A stretch of 64,000 nucleotides of DNA, taken from the NCBI RefSeq assembly GCF_024346715.1, contig NZ_AP024852.1, positions 558,001 through 622,000 on the forward strand. Direction: 5' to 3'. The translations under genes were made by a program, and so were the position numbers. The notes under the pieces were generated by a model. It did not search any database, had not been told where the DNA came from, and saw nothing but the letters and a program-made list of their open reading frames with translations. Origin of the DNA: Photobacterium swingsii (GTDB lineage: Bacteria > Pseudomonadota > Gammaproteobacteria > Enterobacterales > Vibrionaceae). This document shows positions 47,202 through 60,395 of this stretch, piece by piece (positions within the stretch are counted from its first letter, which is position 1; the number at the start of each line of letters is the position of its first letter).

Positions 47202-49775
47202 ATGCGTCTTGACCGATTTACCAGTAAGTTTCAAATGGCTATTTCTGATGGGCAGTCGCTAGCATTAGGACGAGACCATCAGTACATCGAGCCTGTTCAC
47301 TTGATGTTGGCGTTGATCAACCAAGATGGCAGCACTATTCGTCCATTGCTGACCATGCTGGATGTTGATACCACTCAGCTGCGTTCTCGCTTATCTGAGC
47401 AACTCGATAAACTCCCTAAAGTAACTGGCATCGGTGGTGATGTTCAGCTGTCGCATAGCATGGGGATGCTACTGAATATGTGCGATAAGCTGGCACAAAA
47501 GCGCAAAGATAAATATATCTCATCAGAGTTATTTATCCTGGCGGCTGTTGATGACAAAGGCCCATTGGGGCAGTTGCTGAAAGATCTCGGTTTAACCGCA
47601 GCTAAAGTAGAAAAAGCCATCGACCAAGTGCGTGGTGGGCAAAATATTGATGATCCTAACGCGGAAGAAAATCGCCAAGCGTTAGAGAAGTTTACAATCG
47701 ATCTGACAGAGCGAGCAGAGCAAGGCAAGCTGGATCCGGTAATTGGCCGAGATGATGAAATTCGCCGCACAATCCAAGTATTGCAGCGTCGTACTAAAAA
47801 TAATCCAGTGATCATCGGTGAACCGGGTGTAGGTAAAACGGCTATTGTCGAAGGGCTTGCTCAACGTATCGTGAATGGCGAAGTACCTGAAGGATTGCGC
47901 AGTAAACGTGTTTTATCACTGGATATGGGAGCATTGATTGCAGGTGCGAAATATCGTGGTGAATTTGAAGAGCGTCTGAAATCTGTTTTAAACGAATTAT
48001 CGCAAGAAGAGGGTAGCGTTATCCTCTTTATTGATGAACTGCATACTATGGTCGGCGCAGGGAAAGGCGAAGGATCAATGGATGCTGGCAACATGCTAAA
48101 ACCAGCATTAGCACGTGGCGAATTGCATTGTGTTGGTGCAACAACGCTGGATGAATATCGTCAATATATTGAGAAAGACGCGGCACTAGAGCGTCGTTTT
48201 CAAAAAGTGCTGGTGGATGAACCAACGGTAGAAGATACCGTGGCTATTTTACGTGGCCTAAAAGAACGTTATGAATTGCATCATCATGTAGAAATTACGG
48301 ATCCAGCCATTGTAGCGGCAGCCCGCTTATCGCAGCGTTATGTATCAGATCGCCAGTTGCCTGATAAAGCAATTGATTTGATTGATGAAGCAGCGTCCAG
48401 CATTCGTATGCAAATTGACTCTAAACCAGAATCACTGGATCGTTTAGAGCGACGTATTATCCAGCTCAAAATTGAACAACAAGCGCTGGCGAAAGAAAGT
48501 GATGACGCAAGCCAAAAGCGTTTAAATGACTTACACCTTGAGCTTGAAAGTAAAGAGCGTGAGTACGCCGAATTAGAAGAAGTATGGAAAGCCGAAAAAG
48601 CAGCATTGTCAGGCACGCAACATATTAAGTCAGAGCTTGAGCAAGCGCGAATGGATATGGAGATCGCGCGTCGAGCTGGTGATCTCAATCGTATGTCTGA
48701 GCTGCAATATGGCCGAATCCCAGAGCTGGAAAAGCAACTCGATCTTGCGGCGCAAGCTGAAATGCAGGAAATGAGCTTATTACGTAACAAGGTTACGGAA
48801 GCTGAGATTGCAGAAGTGCTATCACGCCAAACGGGGATACCTGTCGCTAAGATGCTAGAAGGTGAGCGTGATAAATTACTGCGGATGGAAGAAGCACTGC
48901 ACAAACGTGTGATTGGTCAAAATGAAGCGGTAGATGCGGTATCGAATGCAATTCGCCGTAGCCGAGCAGGCCTGTCTGATCCTAATCGTCCTATCGGCTC
49001 TTTCTTATTCTTGGGGCCAACGGGGGTGGGTAAAACCGAACTGTGTAAATCATTGGCGAAGTTTATGTTCGACAGTGAAGATAATATGGTACGTATTGAT
49101 ATGTCAGAGTTTATGGAGAAACACTCTGTTGCTCGGCTAGTCGGTGCGCCTCCAGGTTATGTCGGTTATGAAGAAGGGGGTTATCTCACAGAGGCTGTGC
49201 GCCGTCGTCCTTATTCTGTCATCTTGCTTGATGAAGTCGAAAAGGCTCACCCTGATGTGTTTAATATCCTTTTACAGGTTTTAGACGATGGGCGCCTTAC
49301 CGATGGACAAGGCCGCACGGTTGATTTCCGTAATAGTGTCATCATCATGACGTCAAACTTAGGGTCAGATCGTATCCAAGAGAATTTTGGAGAGCTGGAC
49401 TATGCCGGAATTAAAGACATGGTACTGGATGTGGTGAGCCATCATTTCCGCCCTGAATTTATTAATCGCGTCGATGAAACAGTGGTGTTCCACCCGCTAG
49501 GTCAAGAGAACATCAAACATATCGCTAGCATTCAAGTTGAACGTTTGATTCAGCGTCTTGAAGAGAAAGACTACCAACTCGAACTTGACGAAAGTGCACT
49601 TGAGTTAATTGCGCAAGCTGGTTTTGACCCTGTTTACGGTGCTCGCCCACTAAAACGTGCGATTCAGCAATATATTGAGAACCCACTGGCTCAAGATATT
49701 CTGTCTGGCAAATTAGTACCGAGTAAGCTAATCCAGATAGTGGCAACCGATGGTAAAATTGTTGCGCAGCAGTAG
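47202..49775 (+). CDS. clpB: ATP-dependent disaggregase ClpB
   Basis: The 857-residue Hsp100 protein dissolves aggregates together with DnaK. It has the Clp N domain ([18 protein letters not shown]), AAA-1 with Walker [10 protein letters not shown], the long coiled-coil middle domain (about residues 400-540), AAA-2 with [10 protein letters not shown] and a C-terminal ClpB-D2-small domain. GGGGAGGACTT lies before the ATG. A sigma-32-type promoter is visible upstream and a terminator downstream. Confidence 0.98.
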   Translation: MRLDRFTSKFQMAISDGQSLALGRDHQYIEPVHLMLALINQDGSTIRPLLTMLDVDTTQLRSRLSEQLDKLPKVTGIGGDVQLSHSMGMLLNMCDKLAQKRKDKYISSELFILAAVDDKGPLGQLLKDLGLTAAKVEKAIDQVRGGQNIDDPNAEENRQALEKFTIDLTERAEQGKLDPVIGRDDEIRRTIQVLQRRTKNNPVIIGEPGVGKTAIVEGLAQRIVNGEVPEGLRSKRVLSLDMGALIAGAKYRGEFEERLKSVLNELSQEEGSVILFIDELHTMVGAGKGEGSMDAGNMLKPALARGELHCVGATTLDEYRQYIEKDAALERRFQKVLVDEPTVEDTVAILRGLKERYELHHHVEITDPAIVAAARLSQRYVSDRQLPDKAIDLIDEAASSIRMQIDSKPESLDRLERRIIQLKIEQQALAKESDDASQKRLNDLHLELESKEREYAELEEVWKAEKAALSGTQHIKSELEQARMDMEIARRAGDLNRMSELQYGRIPELEKQLDLAAQAEMQEMSLLRNKVTEAEIAEVLSRQTGIPVAKMLEGERDKLLRMEEALHKRVIGQNEAVDAVSNAIRRSRAGLSDPNRPIGSFLFLGPTGVGKTELCKSLAKFMFDSEDNMVRIDMSEFMEKHSVARLVGAPPGYVGYEEGGYLTEAVRRRPYSVILLDEVEKAHPDVFNILLQVLDDGRLTDGQGRTVDFRNSVIIMTSNLGSDRIQENFGELDYAGIKDMVLDVVSHHFRPEFINRVDETVVFHPLGQENIKHIASIQVERLIQRLEEKDYQLELDESALELIAQAGFDPVYGARPLKRAIQQYIENPLAQDILSGKLVPSKLIQIVATDGKIVAQQ

Positions 49776-49820
49776 TCGCTTGAATCGATAGCTAATCCAT
49801 GATTTGGCCATGTCGAAGAG

Positions 49821-49856
49821 AAACACCGAGGTGAGAGATTGCTTCGGTGTTTTTTT
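49821..49856 (+). terminator. clpB terminator
   Basis: AAACACCGA (49821-49829) pairs with TCGGTGTTT (49844-49852), followed by further T residues. Confidence 0.82.
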
Positions 49857-49999
49857 ATCTTCTCTTTCCTACAAATACTGAGGGATGTGCAATCTATTCC
49901 CTTTACTTTAATTTACCTGCGAATTCATTTTCGATTCACTTTGAGCGTTGTACTGTGAGTACATCTATTACAGGTGTCAGCCAGTCAAGGGGTAAGAGA

Positions 50000-50683
50000 A
50001 TGAAAGGTTTAATGGATCAGCTACTAGGACAAGCAAGTAAATTGATGAGCGATGATAAGCCTTCCATATCAGGATCTTCATCAAGCAAGGCTGATTTGCT
50101 TAAAGGTGCAGTTGGTGGTGGTTTACTTGGGACGTTACTGGGTAATAAGAAAAGCCGTAAATTGGTGACGAAATACGGAAAGAAAGCCGCGGTTGTTGGT
50201 GGTACGGCTGTGGCGGGTACATTAGCTTATCAGGCTTATAAAAAGTGGCAGCAAAATCAACCTAGTGAGTCGGTGGTGTATCAAGAACAAGCAGGCTCTT
50301 TAAATAAAGATACAGCTAACCAAGAGAATACAGCGATAAGTCCTGAAAACTTATTACTATTAAAGGCCATGGTGTTTGCAGCAAGATCTGATGGTCATAT
50401 TGATGACGAAGAAAAACAAGCGATAACGTCATGGGTACATGAGCAAGGTGTTGACGATAATATTGAAACATTAATTGCTGGTTGGATGAATGAGCCATTG
50501 GATCCTGTACTACTAGCCAAGGAGGTCAATAACCTAGAACAAGCCTCTGAAGTCTATTTGGTGTCATTACTCGCGATTGATATTGATCACTTCATGGAAA
50601 AGGCATATTTAGCACAATTGTCCCAAGCATTAGCGTTACCGCAGGGATTAATAAACGAGTTGGAAGAGCAAGCATCACTATAG
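50000..50683 (+). CDS. YebE-type DUF533/TerB-like inner membrane protein
   Basis: The 227-residue protein begins MKGLMDQLLGQASKL, has a glycine-rich hydrophobic stretch (about residues 35-48 and 60-75, GAVGGGLLGTLLGN, AVVGGTAVAGTLAYQAYKKW), a Gln/Asn-rich linker and a C-terminal TerB-like helical domain with an acidic metal-type loop (AARSDGHIDDEEKQAI). This order matches the DUF533 (YebE) family, often envelope-stress induced. I start at ATG 50000 behind AAGGGG; the open frame extends to 49847 but overlaps the clpB terminator. Its function is unknown. Confidence 0.82.
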   Translation: MKGLMDQLLGQASKLMSDDKPSISGSSSSKADLLKGAVGGGLLGTLLGNKKSRKLVTKYGKKAAVVGGTAVAGTLAYQAYKKWQQNQPSESVVYQEQAGSLNKDTANQENTAISPENLLLLKAMVFAARSDGHIDDEEKQAITSWVHEQGVDDNIETLIAGWMNEPLDPVLLAKEVNNLEQASEVYLVSLLAIDIDHFMEKAYLAQLSQALALPQGLINELEEQASL

Positions 50684-50779
50684 TTTGTATCTTTGACGTT
50701 GTTATTTGACCGCTTTTTCATGTTTTGATGTAATTTTGTTCGGTTAGTTGCTGTTTACGTAATTAATTCAAAAAGCCCC

Positions 50780-50807
50780 TTGCCAATGTGATCGAAGTCT
50801 CTATAAT
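50780..50807 (+). promoter_or_regulatory. rrn operon promoter
   Basis: TTGCCA (50780-50785) and TATAAT (50802-50807) are separated by 16 bp and followed by a GC-rich discriminator (GCGTCCTC). An AT-rich region directly upstream could act as an UP element. Confidence 0.85.
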
Positions 50808-50860
50808 GCGTCCTCACTGACACGGAGCAAGGCGCTTAGCCAGCAACGATAAGTCAGTTT

Positions 50861-50876
50861 GTTCTTTAACAATTTG
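50861..50876 (+). promoter_or_regulatory. boxA antitermination element, rrn leader
   Basis: GTTCTTTAACAATTTG matches the boxA consensus TGCTCTTTAACAATTT that recruits NusB/S10 to protect rRNA transcription. The remaining leader to 51076 holds no gene; it is pre-16S spacer. Confidence 0.8.
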
Positions 50877-51076
50877 ACCATGCAATCTGTGTGGGCACTC
50901 GTGAAATGAATAGTCAAAAAAGATTATATCAATGAACTGAGTGACCAATACAATTTAAGTTTACTGCTTCGGTAGTGAAAATAAGTTGGCACAGTCAATT
51001 CGAATATCATGACTAGCTTCTAGTTATCGATGTTCAATCAGTATTCATTGAGCCGGTCGCAAGACCAACAAAACTT

Positions 51077-52619
<1,543 letters not shown>

Positions 52620-52717
52620 ACGATAGACTGCTTGTTTGATGCAGTGTCCACACAGATTGCTTGGTTAAAATGTAAAAGAGTGAAAAATCATAAAGTGATT
52701 TTTCTAGAAAGTACTTA

Positions 52718-52793
52718 GTCCCATTCGTCTAGAGGCCTAGGACACCGCCCTTTCACGGCGGTAACAGGGGTTCGACTCCCCTATGGGACGCCA
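52718..52793 (+). tRNA. tRNA-Glu (UUC)
   Basis: The 76-nt tRNA with encoded CCA has acceptor stem GTCCCAT/ATGGGAC and anticodon TTC in CTTTCAC. It lies in the 16S-23S spacer, which otherwise holds only processing stems and a second boxA. Confidence 0.96.
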
Positions 52794-52850
52794 CTTTCTA
52801 AAGACATTCGCAAGAGTGTGATTAGAAAGTGGATATCTTCGGATAAACAC

Positions 52851-52867
52851 ATGCTCTTTAACAATCT
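52851..52867 (+). promoter_or_regulatory. boxA element before 23S rRNA
   Basis: ATGCTCTTTAACAATCT in the 16S-23S spacer matches boxA, in the expected place for antitermination of 23S transcription. Confidence 0.8.
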
Positions 52868-53091
52868 GGAAAGCTGACTAGTAAATTGAATCAATAGATT
52901 CAATTACAATAGTTTTTATCTTAATGATAAAAACGAGTTCTCAAAACAACACACATTCAAGTGTCTTGGTTTTTGTCTTCACTTTTTTAAAAGTGGAAAT
53001 GAAAATAACGAGTCCGGCGAAAAACCAATTTGTGTCCTTATCAGACACACAACCTTGGTTGTTTGAACATACAGACCCCTTGGGGTTGTAT

Positions 53092-55983
<2,892 letters not shown>

Positions 55984-56108
55984 ACAACACCCAAGGGGTT
56001 TTACGGACTCCATAAGCACTTGAATGACGTGTTTGAACGAAATTGTAAACGCTAGTTAGATTTTCCCAGATTGTATTTATCGCCTGACGGCGGTAAATAA
56101 CCCGAATT

Positions 56109-56228
56109 TGCTTGGCGACCATAGCATTATGGACCCACCTGATCCCATGCCGAACTCAGTAGTGAAACGTAATAGCGCCGATGGTAGTGTGGGGTCTCCC
56201 CATGTGAGAGTAGGTCATCGCCAGGCTT
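56109..56228 (+). rRNA. rrf: 5S ribosomal RNA
   Basis: The 120-nt gene has the terminal helix TGCTTGGCG / CGCCAGGC and the conserved CCATGCCGAACTCAG segment. Confidence 0.95.
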
Positions 56229-56292
56229 CAAATTTAGATATACGTATTGAACGACGTGTATCGGATAGACAGATTACTGTTTATCACCGTGT

Positions 56293-56369
56293 GGAGCGGT
56301 AGTTCAGTTGGTTAGAATACCGGCCTGTCACGCCGGGGGTCGCGGGTTCGAGTCCCGTCCGCTCCGCCA
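56293..56369 (+). tRNA. tRNA-Asp (GUC)
   Basis: The 77-nt tRNA with encoded CCA has acceptor stem GGAGCGG/CCGCTCC and anticodon GTC in CTGTCAC. It is the last functional gene of the rrn operon. Confidence 0.96.
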
Positions 56370-56377
56370 CTTATACT

Positions 56378-56407
56378 AAGCCCGAGTCTTACGACTCGGG
56401 CTTTTTT
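56378..56407 (+). terminator. rrn operon terminator (T1)
   Basis: An 11-bp stem AAGCCCGAGTC / GACTCGGGCTT with a TTAC loop and a run of T. The same hairpin recurs at 56537-56566 and 56708-56737 after the tRNA-Asp-like copies, and in damaged form at 56892-56947. Confidence 0.92.
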
Positions 56408-56435
56408 ACATCTGTACTTTGGCGAATCATTACGC

Positions 56436-56528
56436 GGAAGCGGTCGTTCAGTTGGTTAGCCTCTTTACCTTGAAGGCGGCGGCCTGTCACGCCGGGGGGC
56501 GCGGGTTCGAGTCCCGTCCGCTCCGCCA
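56436..56528 (+). pseudogene. tRNA-Asp-like copy 2 with 15-nt insertion
   Basis: The 3' half (anticodon loop CTGTCAC, T arm GGGTTCGAGTCCC, acceptor and CCA) is nearly identical to the functional tRNA-Asp, but a GC/T-rich insertion (CTCTTTACCTTGAAGG region, 56461-56476) lies between the D arm and the anticodon arm, the fifth anticodon-stem pair is lost, and the acceptor 5' strand has an extra A. The insertion can fold as GCCT/AGGC. It may be transcribed as read-through of the rrn operon; a functional tRNA is unlikely. Confidence 0.75.
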
Positions 56529-56536
56529 CTTATACT

Positions 56537-56566
56537 AAGCCCGAGTTTTACGACTCGGGCTTTTTT
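56537..56566 (+). terminator. repeat copy of rrn terminator (T2)
   Basis: It is identical to T1 apart from one C-to-T change in the 5' arm/loop border. It follows pseudo-tRNA copy 2. Confidence 0.85.
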
Positions 56567-56594
56567 ACATCTGTACTTTGGCGAATCATGGCGC

Positions 56595-56699
56595 GGAAGC
56601 GGTCGTTCAGTTGGTTAGCCTCTTTACCTTGAAGGCGGCGGCCTGTCACGCCGGGGAGCGCGCTGATTTTCGGTGTGGGAAGTCCTGTCCGTTTCGCCA
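56595..56699 (+). pseudogene. tRNA-Asp-like copy 3, degenerate
   Basis: The copy carries the same D arm and insertion as copy 2, then the anticodon loop, but the T arm is replaced by a segment containing CTGATTTTCGGTGTGG. The 3' end reads GTTTCGCCA, so the acceptor stem is broken. Confidence 0.75.
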
Positions 56700-56707
56700 C
56701 TTATACT

Positions 56708-56737
56708 AAGCCCGAGTCTTACGACTCGGGCTTTTTT
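56708..56737 (+). terminator. repeat copy of rrn terminator (T3)
   Basis: The stem and loop are identical to T1, followed by a T run. Confidence 0.85.
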
Positions 56738-56765
56738 ACATTTGTACTTTGGCGAATCATGACGC

Positions 56766-56883
56766 GGAAGCGGTCGTTCAGTTGGTTAGCCTCTTTACCT
56801 TGAAGGCAGCGGCCTGTCACGCCGGGGGCGCGCTGATTTTTGGTGTGGCAGTTTATCTATATAAAGTCCTGTCCGCCCCGCCA
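56766..56883 (+). pseudogene. tRNA-Asp-like copy 4, degenerate and expanded
   Basis: The copy has the same 5' part and insertion as copies 2 and 3. The T-arm replacement of copy 3 is present (CTGATTTTTGGTGTGG) and is expanded by about 15 nt including TTTATCTATATAAAG. The 3' end retains CCGCCCCGCCA. A damaged terminator follows at 56892-56947. Confidence 0.75.
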
Positions 56884-56983
56884 TTTATACTAAGCCCCCT
56901 TTGTTCGCAAATAAGAAAGTACGACTTGGGCTTTTTTACGTCTGAAATTTATGCCTAACTTCTTATTTTGGTATGCCTGCGTG

Positions 56984-58327
56984 CTAAACAAACTGTAATT
57001 GCTTTGGAAGTTGCTTGTTGTAAAGCGTTAAAGCAAAAACGAAGGTCATGGCTTCAGCGACAGGAAGAGCAACTAAAAAGTGCCAAGGTGTGTTGAGCAT
57101 AACGAAAATAAGGAGTAAGCCTACGGGTAAGAATAGCCCACGGCATAGTGCAATATAGGCGGATTGACGAGGCTGTTGGATAGCTGTGAAATACGCGGAT
57201 AAGAGCAGGTTTAATCCGCTGAAAATAAAGCATGGCCAAATAAGATTTATAAATAGCATGGCATGTTGGCTTGCTGAGTCATTTATATCATCGAGAAATA
57301 AAGCGGTAATATAACTCGGTAAAAACCAAGCGAGGGTAACCATACCTAGGCTGACTGAAAGAACAGTCATACTTGATGTTACCATTACTTGCTGAACGCG
57401 AAGGTGCTGTTTTGCTCCAAAATTTTGGCTGATCAACACATGAACAGCATCGATCACCCCATAGAAAATCATAGTACCAACAAATAGCAGATAGTTAGTT
57501 ACCGCAAAGCCAGCCACTCCATTTGTACCTGAATGGCGAAGCAGTAGCCAGTGAACAGTAAATATCACCACCCCGACTGCTATTTCATTGATGAATTCTG
57601 ATACGCCATTGTATAGCGCTTGCATCAGAGTCGAGATCTTTAATGCGGTATGCGTAAGGTGTAATTGCCGATCTTTGTGACAAAAAAAGCTAAGCAAGAT
57701 CAGGCACTGCCCTGTTTGTGCCAAGGTTGTTGCCCATGCGGCCCATTCAATTTCCCACCTTAGGTATCCTAAAAAGAATGCGTCTAGTGCGATATTCGTT
57801 GCTGCGCCCACCAGTAAGGCGATAGTTCCTAGCATAGGTTTGCCATCCGTTCGAATAAAGTAATACAACACCATGCCTGACAGTTGGATCACGAAGCAGA
57901 ATGACATCACGGAGAGATAACGATACATCTCGTTATGTAATGCTGGCGGCGCACCGAGCAAGACAAATATTTTTGAATGAAAAAACATATTGAATATTGC
58001 CATCACAAGGGTAAAGGCGAGGATAGCCAGTAAGGAGAGGGTAAAAATAGCGTTAGCACTGACGTTGTCTTTTTCGCCTAAGTGTTTACCTGCAACTACA
58101 GAGCCGCCTATCGCGACCATTAAGGCGATAGCAAACATAAAGGTGAAATAGGGGATCAATAGGTTGATGGCCGCTAATGCATTCGCTCCTAAATAACGTC
58201 CGACAAAAATACCATCAACGACACCAGCCGTTGAGATAGCGAGTAATCCAAAAAGTGACGGAATTGCGTAATAAAAGAAGGTCGGTAGTACCGCTCCATC
58301 TAAGGCGCGATTATAAGGTGTCGTCAT
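56984..58327 (-). CDS. MATE family efflux transporter, candidate siderophore exporter
   Basis: The 447-residue protein has about twelve membrane spans in two repeated halves, as in the MATE (DinF/NorM) superfamily: the first half begins PSLFGLLAISTAGVVDGIFVGRYLG and the second SEFINEIAVGVVIFTVHWLLLRHSG. I choose ATG 58327; the open frame reaches TTG 58336 but without an RBS, while GGA lies about 10 bp before the ATG. It is divergent from the siderophore operon across a 240-bp region with a Fur box, so export of the siderophore is a reasonable inference, not shown. Confidence 0.85.
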   Translation of the reverse strand: MTTPYNRALDGAVLPTFFYYAIPSLFGLLAISTAGVVDGIFVGRYLGANALAAINLLIPYFTFMFAIALMVAIGGSVVAGKHLGEKDNVSANAIFTLSLLAILAFTLVMAIFNMFFHSKIFVLLGAPPALHNEMYRYLSVMSFCFVIQLSGMVLYYFIRTDGKPMLGTIALLVGAATNIALDAFFLGYLRWEIEWAAWATTLAQTGQCLILLSFFCHKDRQLHLTHTALKISTLMQALYNGVSEFINEIAVGVVIFTVHWLLLRHSGTNGVAGFAVTNYLLFVGTMIFYGVIDAVHVLISQNFGAKQHLRVQQVMVTSSMTVLSVSLGMVTLAWFLPSYITALFLDDINDSASQHAMLFINLIWPCFIFSGLNLLLSAYFTAIQQPRQSAYIALCRGLFLPVGLLLIFVMLNTPWHFLVALPVAEAMTFVFALTLYNKQLPKQLQFV

Positions 58328-58342
58328 AAGGAGCAATCCATG

Positions 58343-58376
58343 AACTTAAGCATCATGCATCCATAGTGCTTAAGTT
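58343..58376. other. perfect 10-bp inverted repeat in the MATE gene leader
   Basis: AACTTAAGCA (58343-58352) and TGCTTAAGTT (58367-58376) are perfect inverted repeats around a 14-nt centre, 15 bp upstream of the MATE start codon. It could be an operator or form a hairpin in the leader RNA. Confidence 0.6.
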
Positions 58377-58451
58377 ATCGATCGGAGACTAGCCTGCTGA
58401 ACTTGCTTTTGAAGCACACTCAACCTTCCTTGTAACAAACGTAACTTGTGT

Positions 58452-58470
58452 TGAAATGAGAATCAATATC
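58452..58470. promoter_or_regulatory. Fur box between the MATE gene and the siderophore operon
   Basis: The 19-mer TGAAATGAGAATCAATATC matches the Fur consensus GATAATGATAATCATTATC at 14 positions, with the core AATGA-AATCA-TATC intact. It lies 98 bp before the first siderophore gene. A TATAAA element is at 58530-58535, but no well-spaced -35 was found for it. Confidence 0.78.
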
Positions 58471-58568
58471 ATCAAATATCATCTCCCCTGTTACGTGTTT
58501 GAGTTGGAAAACAGGCACGCTGAGCGGACTATAAATATGGCTTAGGTGGTTGTTAAGGTAGAAGGATA

Positions 58569-60395
58569 ATGAGCTTGAGTGTGAAAAACATAGCGGAACA
58601 TGCATCCTTTCAAGCTTTTATGAATTGTTACTTGCGAGAGGCTGACCAAGGTCATTGGAGTCAGGCTAACGTGTGGTATCAAAAGCTGAATAATTGTTCG
58701 AAAAAGCAGCCAGAGAGAGAAGGATTGTGGGTTGTTGAAGTTCCTTTGACGCACCTTGAAGGCAAACTGGCGGTTGAAGTCAGCTACAAAACAAATGTTG
58801 GTCGACATAGTTTTGGTGACATATGGCTTCAACGCAATCATGGGTGGCAACAAGAGACACCTCTGAACGCTGTGTTTATGTTAGTGCGAGAGATCTACTC
58901 AGCACTCGATGCCGATCCTATTATTGTGAGTCGAAAAGAACGAGAGTTGGTACTGCGCATTATTGATAGTGAACAAATCATGGCGCGTTACATCACTGAG
59001 CGTCACGCAGATCCTTTACTGAAAAGTACCCGCTTCATTGATGCAGAGCAGGCATTATTGTTTGGTCATTGGCAGCATCCGACACCTAAAAGTCGACAAG
59101 GTATGGTGGATTATCACCATCGACTATATGCCCCTGAGCAGAAAGGCGAGTTTATGCTCCACTATTTTAAGGTGGAACGTTCACTCGTGTGCCAACGCTC
59201 AGCAATATCACTATCGGCTGAAGATATTATTCAACAGTCACTGGCTGTTGAAGCTCTAGCGCTAGAGGATGCTGAAGCCACCGATTATGTTATTTTGCCT
59301 ATGCACCCAATCCAGGCGCAATGGCTATTACATCAACCTCATGTCATGGCATTGATATCGCAACATCGCATTATCAATTGCGGTTTGCACGGCGTGTCTT
59401 TCACTGCAACCTCATCGGTACGTTCACTCTATAATCCTGTTATTCCATGGATGTATAAGTTTTCACTGCCAATCAAAATTACCAATTCGCTTCGAGTGAA
59501 TAAACGTCATGAGTTAGAGGCTGGTGTTGTGATGGCTAGTTTGTATCATAAAACAGGCTTTTCTAGCCGTTATCCAAGTTTTCAGATTGTCAGTGATCCT
59601 GCTTATATTACGGTTGATTTACCTGGTTACTCTGAAAGTGGCTTTGAAGTCATTATTCGTGATAACCCTTTCCAACAAGGTCGTGATGAAAATACTGTCA
59701 CCATAGCAGCCCTCACACAAGATCCTTTACCCGGGCAGCAATCATTATTACATGACATCATCACCACCCTCGTAGAGAAAACGGCAGCTTCGCTGGCACA
59801 AGTTAGTATGAAATGGTTTGCGCGATATTGGGATTGTGCGATAGATCCTATGATCCGCTTATACGACGAACACGGTATCGCGCTTGAGGCACACCAGCAA
59901 AACAGCGTAATAGCTTTGATGGATTTATACCCCGACACCTACTACTTTCGTGATAATCAAGGGTTTTACCTATCGACGGCTTACCGTACCTACCTTGAAT
60001 CACTCGAACCCAGTTCAGCCACTGTGCATGATCTTTATTTTGATGATCAGGTGATTGTTGATCGCTTCTCTTATTACCTGATGGTGAATCACTTGTTTTC
60101 AATTATTGGTCGGTTTGGTGCGGATGGTTTGATTGATGAAACGACACTGCTGCTATTTGCTCAACAGCGATTAATGGCATTAAAAACAAGCTTAACGGGG
60201 GCTGGGTACCGCTTTGTCGATAGTTTATTAAGTCGAGATTTTATTCCTAGCAAAGCGAACTTACTGACACGGTTGCATGATATTGATGAGTTAACTGTAG
60301 AGAATGAGCAGGCGATATATACCCAATTTAGCAACCCATTGGCGAAGGCCTCTCTAACAACCGAGCCAAAGGAGAAACAGTATGCCATTGCCTAA
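58569..60395 (+). CDS. asbA: NIS siderophore synthetase, IucA/IucC family (AsbA-like)
   Basis: The 608-residue protein belongs to the NRPS-independent siderophore synthetases that adenylate a carboxylate of citrate or a citrate derivative and join it to an amine. Family blocks are visible: ILPMHPIQAQWLLHQ, FTATSSVRSLYNPVIPWMYKFSLPIKITNSLRVNK (nucleotide and citrate sites) and LEAHQQNSVIALMDLYP near the C-terminus. It is the first gene of an operon and overlaps the next gene by 14 bp. Position, length and the following genes match AsbA of petrobactin synthesis; other citrate siderophores are possible. The symbol is used by analogy. Confidence 0.88.
   Translation: MSLSVKNIAEHASFQAFMNCYLREADQGHWSQANVWYQKLNNCSKKQPEREGLWVVEVPLTHLEGKLAVEVSYKTNVGRHSFGDIWLQRNHGWQQETPLNAVFMLVREIYSALDADPIIVSRKERELVLRIIDSEQIMARYITERHADPLLKSTRFIDAEQALLFGHWQHPTPKSRQGMVDYHHRLYAPEQKGEFMLHYFKVERSLVCQRSAISLSAEDIIQQSLAVEALALEDAEATDYVILPMHPIQAQWLLHQPHVMALISQHRIINCGLHGVSFTATSSVRSLYNPVIPWMYKFSLPIKITNSLRVNKRHELEAGVVMASLYHKTGFSSRYPSFQIVSDPAYITVDLPGYSESGFEVIIRDNPFQQGRDENTVTIAALTQDPLPGQQSLLHDIITTLVEKTAASLAQVSMKWFARYWDCAIDPMIRLYDEHGIALEAHQQNSVIALMDLYPDTYYFRDNQGFYLSTAYRTYLESLEPSSATVHDLYFDDQVIVDRFSYYLMVNHLFSIIGRFGADGLIDETTLLLFAQQRLMALKTSLTGAGYRFVDSLLSRDFIPSKANLLTRLHDIDELTVENEQAIYTQFSNPLAKASLTTEPKEKQYAIA

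Noticed and set aside
49847..49999. N-terminal extension of the YebE-type protein
   Set aside because: It overlaps the clpB terminator and lacks an RBS; ATG 50000 has AAGGGG and starts the conserved domain.
56328..56528. The repeated 3' end of tRNA-Asp as attL/attR of a genomic island
   Set aside because: The repeats are local tandem copies on one side of the siderophore locus, no integrase gene is visible, and the other end is not in the window; an island cannot be shown.
56749..56958. A 69-codon frame over the tRNA-like copy 4
   Set aside because: It lies over the degenerate tRNA and terminator sequence, has no RBS, and is not protein-like.
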